Shown in pieces: positions 59,896 through 64,000 of a DNA stretch of 64,000 bases. Every line of letters starts with the position of its first letter. The stretch's first letter is position 1. Location: positions 1,428,868 through 1,492,867 of the forward strand of contig CABFPE010000139.1 of NCBI GenBank assembly GCA_900660155.1, given 5' to 3'. The notes beneath the pieces were generated by a model that was not told the DNA's origin, searched no databases, and saw nothing but the letters and a program-made list of their open reading frames with translations. This stretch comes from Hofstenia miamia (taxonomy: Eukaryota > Xenacoelomorpha > Acoela > Hofsteniidae). A program made the position numbers and the translations under genes.

Positions 59896-62173
59896 CTTGC
59901 AATAAACTGATTTTGCACAATAATTTTTTTGAAATTTAACTCTTTAGAAGAAATATTCCAAATTTCTCGCATAGATCTTTTAGAACACAGTATTTTTCCG
60001 ATAAATCGTAAAACCCGTCAAAAATGGAAAATGACGGTTTTGATGACCTCTAATTTTCATTGAATGCAATGTTTTTTTATAACCTAAAAAAGGTTTTTGA
60101 CTATAGTCAAAAGACTAATCGTGTGGCACCCCCAAAAAGTGACTTTTGCGGTTTACGATTAGTCCATTTATTGTTATTTTGAAAGAAAATACGAATTTTG
60201 ATTTTAAATAACTTTGCACTTTCATCTTAAATGTCACTAATAAATAAAAAATATAATTAAGATCGTGGCTATTAAGATAGGTGCAAACAAACAACTTGTC
60301 GAAATTGCTTTAGCGTGTTTTTAAACCTAATTCCATTTGAGGGAGAGCTGTTTCAAAGGCTAGTTGATTGTGCCTCTATTTTGAATTTTCTATAAAGATT
60401 GCAACCTGCTAATTGGGTTAAATGCTTACATAATTCTTTACATATGCGCTTGTTTATGAGTGATCATGATCAATTAACTATTCAATGCATATTCGTGACG
60501 TAGAGTATGAGGCCTATTTAATACATCATCCCAAATGTTCTCCAGTCACCCAGGGGTGCCGTTTATGGTATGGCCATAAATGTTAAGGCAAAATTTTTGA
60601 GCCATCCATAATGGCCATATTTTATATTTCGTCCATACACAGGGCTGTAAAAATAAAAATATTTTGCCATATCTAAAATAAATAATTTTCTTTTTTGAAA
60701 ACGGAAAATAAATTATTTCAATAATTGTTTAATTATTTCTATCGTTAAACAATTATTTTGCAAACGATTATTTTACAAAGGAGTTAATCGTTTGGACGTC
60801 CCAGAAAGCCTTGTTGGCACAGAGGAAAATCTGGCTTTCGAGGTTAACAGGTTCCAGTGACTTTCGATAGTCAGTATACACAAACTTGGTGCGACTGAAG
60901 AGACTCTCACATATGTTTGAAGTCCCTGGTATCCATTGTAAATTGCCTTGGATTTTAGCCCGCTTAGCAGTTAGAATACTTTCGGTGTAGTTTTCACTTT
61001 CTTCAGCTATTTCGATTTCGTTATGTTCTCGCAAGTTTTCTAAACTTCGTAACTCATCCACTGTCAGCGTTTTTCCTTGAATAGTGTATAATCCCAATTT
61101 CAAACGAAATGCTGTGTGTAAAACTTCCTTCGCCCGTACCAGATATTTATGCCAATCTGAATACTGCTTCATGGTGTGATCGAACAAAGAACGAATCTAA
61201 AAAAGATTTATCGATGAATCCTGCAATTTTTTCGTTATCGATTCCAGTCGTTCTAAATCCGTAAGAAAAGATTGGCTTGAAGGTGTTCGGAAGGCGATAA
61301 AAGAAAAAGCGCAGTTTCACGGACGTCTTTTTCGATAAATTGTTCGAGTTCAACTTACCGTTTTAGCGTCTCATATGTAGAAGACCAGCGGGTAGTATTT
61401 CTTGTAATTGGTCGTAGTTTTGTTTTTGTGCTCAGAATTGCAGATTTACGAAAAGTATTTAACTTGATCATAAATTGGTTGATTTTTACCATGAGAGGTT
61501 CAAACGGCGTCATTATGGAATTGACCGCCAAATTGAATCGGTGTGATGCGCAGCCAGTGTACGGGTTACCCAGATCGTTTGCAACTCTCACTTTCATTGG
61601 GGCGTTATCGCCCACCAAAAATAAAACATTTTCAAGTGTTTTCCCGAAAATGGCAAGTGTTTCCACTAAAAATAACCGTGTGGCACCCCCTTAATAATAA
61701 TTTATTGGTAAACAAATTTCTTATAATTATATCATATTAAAAACTTATGTAAGAATTTTAAATTTGATTTCTAGGAACTGGTGTTCAAGTTCCAAAAGTT
61801 CGTCCACCGATGCCCATGGGACAATTACCACAGGGTAGCCAATCAATGCATCAGCCGCACATAATTCAACGTCAGCCTATTCCGATACCATTGCCTAGTA
61901 GTACACAGTTTCCTCCCACTAATCTTGCGCAAACTACTACAGCTCCTTCACAATGCTTTGTCTTAAAGAACATGTTTAATCCTGAACAAGAATCTGGTGG
62001 AAATTGGGATGTTGAGATTCGCAATGAAACAATTAATGCTTTGCAAACTTTTGGTGGCGCCGTTCACGTTTTTGTAGACAAAAATAATGAACAAGGAAGC
62101 GTGTTTGTGAAATGTCCCGATGCTATTAGTGCCGATAGTGCAATACAAGCGTTAAATGGTCGTTACTTTGCAG
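52049..62173 (+). CDS. RBM39: RBM39/CAPER RNA-binding splicing factor (8 coding exons, 3' end beyond window)
   Basis: RBM39 is a nuclear U2AF2-like protein in 3' splice-site choice and a transcriptional co-activator. Exons: 52049-52099, 52143-52159, 55370-55657, 55725-55893, 55938-56030, 58499-58771, 58926-59124, 61775-62173; 1489 bp, 496 codons plus one base, all in phase. Residues 1-22 are acidic and about 24-119 are an RS domain. RRM1 is about 150-226 (TVFCMQLA, GIAYVEF), RRM2 about 251-328 (LRLYVGSLHF, GRSRGYGFVTF). A Pro/Gln linker leads to the U2AF-homology RRM3 from about 423 (NMFNPEQE, VFVKCP). The missing tail would be about 30 residues by comparison with the 530-residue human protein, and I found no matching exon before 64000. 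Introns are 43, 3210, 67, 44, 2468, 154 and 2650 bp. Confidence 0.95.
52143..52159 (+). CDS. RBM39: RBM39 exon 2, a 17-nt microexon
   Basis: DTEGG plus two bases of an Arg codon, between TATTTAG and GTATTC. It is supported because exon 1 ends in phase 0 and the next coding exon at 55370 needs exactly two leading bases to give R and then SNHSGDERR. Skipping it would shift the frame. Confidence 0.78.
52160..55369. other. RBM39 intron 2
   Basis: 3210 bp with no recognised element or gene. It separates the 17-nt exon 2 from the RS-domain exon. Confidence 0.6.
55370..55657 (+). CDS. RBM39: RBM39 exon 3 (RS domain)
   Basis: Residues 24-118 are arginine/serine dipeptide-rich, with RSRSKDR, RRSRSGGRRSRSGGRR and RRSRSPYKRR. 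This is the nuclear-speckle targeting region of the family. The acceptor TAATAG is at 55369; the donor GTAGAA is at 55658. A 113-codon opening in another frame here is only a reflection of this biased sequence. Confidence 0.93.
55725..55893 (+). CDS. RBM39: RBM39 exon 4 (RRM1, first half)
   Basis: Acidic lead DDYDDRDELTQDDRDQ, then RTVFCMQLAANITPRELE and FFSEAGK; TVFCMQLAARI is the RNP2 strand of RRM1 in known RBM39. The acceptor TTTTAG is at 55724; the donor GTAAAA at 55894 opens a 44-bp intron. Confidence 0.94.
55938..56030 (+). CDS. RBM39: RBM39 exon 5 (RRM1, RNP1)
   Basis: VRDVRIISDKGARRSKGIAY then VEFADIEAAME: the RNP1 strand of RRM1, 31 codons in phase 0. The donor GTGAGT at 56031 is strong. 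The following intron is 2468 bp. Confidence 0.94.
57500..57990 (+). mobile_element. Possible decayed DDE transposase
   Basis: In one frame the run VAPQRIGQVLHRMCYSTKNI is followed, after stops, by NCFEILDESQYRSVVTIVFD and NATSHSGFE. D-N-A-x-S-H resembles the second catalytic region of DDE superfamily endonucleases. No inverted ends were found. It lies in RBM39 intron 5. Confidence 0.3.
58499..58771 (+). CDS. RBM39: RBM39 exon 6 (end of RRM1, most of RRM2)
   Basis: Residues 207-297: KKLMGIPIVVHPSNAEKN closes RRM1; LRLYVGSLHFNIDEEMLR and TGRSRGYGFVT are RNP2 and RNP1 of RRM2. The acceptor AATTATAG is at 58498, and the donor GTAAGT at 58772. The start is a splice site, not the internal ATG at 58508. 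Confidence 0.95.
58926..59124 (+). CDS. RBM39: RBM39 exon 7 (end of RRM2)
   Basis: Residues 298-363: FSNPDNARRAQEQLNGFELA, GRAMRVN, then TGRLQLMAKLAE, the conserved linker after RRM2. The acceptor TTTTAG is at 58925; the donor GTTCAT at 59125 is weak but keeps phase with exon 8. Its intron (2650 bp) carries a decayed antisense hAT transposase. Confidence 0.92.
59850..59890. repeat. (AT)n microsatellite
   Basis: About 20 AT units in RBM39 intron 7. Confidence 0.95.
60640..61690 (-). mobile_element. Decayed hAT transposase, C-terminal half
   Basis: Minus-strand fragments: VLFLVGDNAPMKVRVANDLG, GCASHRFNLAVN, TRNTTRWSSTYETL, then WIPGTSNICESLFSRTKFVY and LESQIFLCANKAFWD (hAT C-terminal dimerisation region). 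The sequence CAGGGCTGTAAAAATA at 60640 looks like the element's terminus. The N-terminal half and other end are absent; sequence stops at CGTGTGGCACCCCC (61677-61690), which also occurs at 60120-60133. It lies in RBM39 intron 7. Confidence 0.75.
61775..62173 (+). CDS. RBM39: RBM39 exon 8 (linker and RRM3/UHM)
   Basis: Residues 364-496: TGVQVPKVRPPMPMGQ, a Pro/Gln/Ser linker, then CFVLKNMFNPEQE, WDVEI, HVFVDKNNEQGSVFVKCP and ALNGRYFAG. The UHM is cut by the donor GTATAT at 62174, where human RBM39 also has only about 30 residues left. Confidence 0.94.
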
Positions 62174-62289
62174 GTATATTTTTATTTTATTAATCGTAAT
62201 TTTTCCAATCATTTCTATATTCTTTATTTATTGGAAAGATTTTCAACGCTTTTATTGAAGGTATCTAAAATCTGAAAAGTTCAAGTTAA

Positions 62290-62457
62290 GGGCTGCTATA
62301 CCGACGATTTTTGTACAAACTTTTGTCGGGATTTTTGTGTGCTACGCTGCAGATTTTTGTTCAAACTTTTGTCAGGATTTTTGTGCTACATTGCGGATTT
62401 TTGTTTAAACAAAAATCTGGACAAAAGTTTGCACAAAAATCGTTAGTATAGCACCCC
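62290..62457. mobile_element. Palindromic TTAA MITE
   Basis: The left end GGGCTGCTATACCGACGATT and the inverted right end GGGGTGCTATACTAACGATT are followed inwards by more matching sequence (TTTTTGT, CAAACTTTTGTC). The whole 168 bp could fold as one hairpin. TTAA lies at 62286-62289 and 62459-62462. It is just past RBM39 exon 8, inside the presumed last intron. Confidence 0.72.
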
Positions 62458-62462
62458 TTTAA

Positions 62463-64000
62463 ATGATTTGGTTCTTTCATTTACATACTAAAGTCGTGCT
62501 CGGTTGCGGCACCGCGACCTCTGAGTTTACGCAAGTATAAATAGCCTAAGTAAGGATAAAGAAAATTTGAATCTTTTTAAAAAACATATTTATTAACTGT
62601 ACTTTCGGTGTTACGATGAAATTCATAATTTTAATGGACTTCCTTCTTTTTTTAAAAACTTGCGCTAATAGGTCAGTCCTATTCAAATTGGTTAAACCTC
62701 TTTCAATATGAATTTTCGGCACTACATTAGACATGGACTATAATATTTTTCAGAAGCTTAAATGACAACAATGAATTCGATGGAGTTAACGTTGTCTAGG
62801 TGAACAGTCCAAATCATTTTGTTTCCTACGCTTAACTTACATGTTTATAGTTTGTTTTACAAGCATTGCAGCGAGCAATCTGCATTTAATGCATTTATAT
62901 ATTGACAGACATTTGCTCTATCCAAACGCTGAATGCCAAGTAGTTGAACATCATATTTGAGAATATACGAGATTACATCTACCAGTGATTACCAATTAAA
63001 CTAATAGTTTATCTATAGCTTAACTGATTAGTTATAAAGTTAATTCGTTTGAATAGTTTAACTATTAACCACTTAGTTAAAACGAGAAATCAAAAATTTA
63101 ATTGTTTTTCAAAAGCATCGTATTTGACTGAAAATCGTAAAAATCGACTGGAAATTGGAAACTTGAAAGCTCGTTTGATCATGTTTAGATACGCTGATAA
63201 AATTTCACCGATTGTCGTTTGTTATATTTTACTTTAGTTCTGATTAGTTAAATAATTCTGAAGCATTCAACAAATTCTAATTTTATTGCACCATTTTGTC
63301 TCTCCCGCGCAGCTACGTTTGCAACAAGCCCTTGTCGCCTCCTGAGCTAAACATTTTCTTGACTATTCTTTCAGTCTCAATTTGTAAGTAGTTTAACTGG
63401 TGAAAAATAGTTAAATTAATTTAACTGGTCAGCACTGACTTCTACCTATATATTAATTCATTCATTATTTCAATTTGTGCGTTTCGACATAAATTTGACA
63501 CATCCTTAGGTGTTCAGACTAACGATTTTTATCAACGGTTTTCTGTCGAAAATACAATTATTTCTGTTCGCATTTACTGATTTTTTCAGAAATTCCAAAA
63601 TTGAGATAGTGTTCAGATTTGTGATTTTTTTGCCAAATGACTATATATATATATATATATATATATCTCGCTCTTTGTACTGTGGAAATAAGGATTTTTT
63701 GCAAAGAGAGCGAACACTTGTCTTATCTCAATTTTGCAGAGAGCGAACTAATGGCATTTTGAACCAATGAAAAATTTTGGCTTTTGTTACTGCTATTACG
63801 TTTTCCCTTAAATTAGGTTGCCAAATGTGCGAATAATTTCAAATATTTTTTTTCATTTTTTTCAAAAATTTAGAAATCTCGCTCTTTGTGCATTTTACAG
63901 CTGACAAAGAAAAAATATTTGCAACGAATATATGCATATTTTTATGGTTATTCTTAATTCCCATACACAAGCTAATTTCCCGCTTTTTCAATAGTTTTTT
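62463..64000. other. Presumed RBM39 intron 8 to window end
   Basis: No exon matching the expected UHM tail was found. It contains the partial MITE at 63507 and an (AT)n tract at 63641-63666; the rest is unassigned. Confidence 0.5.
63507..63640. repeat. Partial copy of the 6316 MITE family
   Basis: TAGGTGTTCAGACTAACG followed by TTTCTGTCGAAAATACAATT parallels the left arm at 6316-6400 (TTTTTGTCGAAAATGCAATT). Only one arm is visible before an (AT)n tract. Confidence 0.5.

Overview
This is a eukaryotic, almost certainly metazoan, nuclear segment: strongly AT-rich (about 70% by eye), with two intron-containing host genes surrounded by transposon debris. The animal origin rests on a complete PACSIN/syndapin gene (F-BAR + NPF + SH3), an RBM39/CAPER gene, CR1-like LINEs with a PHD finger in ORF1, and hAT, mariner and Helitron relics. 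The phylum cannot be fixed from the sequence. Introns are bimodal (37-67 bp versus 1-13 kb) and, in PACSIN, tiny at the 5' end and huge towards the 3' end. Such a gradient is reported in some flatworms, and very short introns also occur in tunicates and dicyemids.

Layout. 1-9373: flank downstream of PACSIN, with a mini-mariner (2519-2773), a TTAA-flanked piggyBac-like element (3189-4720) and a MITE (6316-7133). 9374-39407, minus strand: PACSIN, nine coding exons, 509 codons deduced, reading frame intact across every junction. Its large introns hold a decayed Helitron helicase (16.6-18.6 kb), a mariner with 36-bp inverted repeats (18586-19760), a TTAA element (20606-21467), a CGAGT-rich inverted-repeat element (23639-24282), a perfect 120-bp tandem duplication (26 kb), a 43-bp minisatellite (28.2 kb), a hAT relic (30.4-31.5 kb), a hAT-type MITE (34176-34634), and a pair of about 520-bp repeats, one of them retroposed into a MITE (37.7-38.4 kb).

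39.66-51.3 kb is a LINE graveyard between the divergent 5' ends of PACSIN and RBM39. It holds one minus-strand RT tail, at least three plus-strand CR1-like copies head to tail, and between two of them an antisense 690-codon reverse transcriptase of the R2/R4 type that is still fully open.

52049-62173, plus strand: RBM39, eight coding exons found, including a 17-nt microexon. The short last exon lies beyond the window. Its introns contain a decayed DDE transposase and a decayed antisense hAT transposase; a palindromic TTAA MITE lies just past exon 8.

The two host genes have unrelated roles: membrane curvature and endocytosis for PACSIN, splicing and transcription co-activation for RBM39. They are simply neighbours in divergent orientation. 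I saw no convincing RNA gene, no CRISPR, and no LTR or other virus-like element. No wholly new system is evident. The most unusual signals are the tiny introns and microexon, the intact but doubly truncated R2/R4-type RT, and several well-delimited unnamed repeat families.
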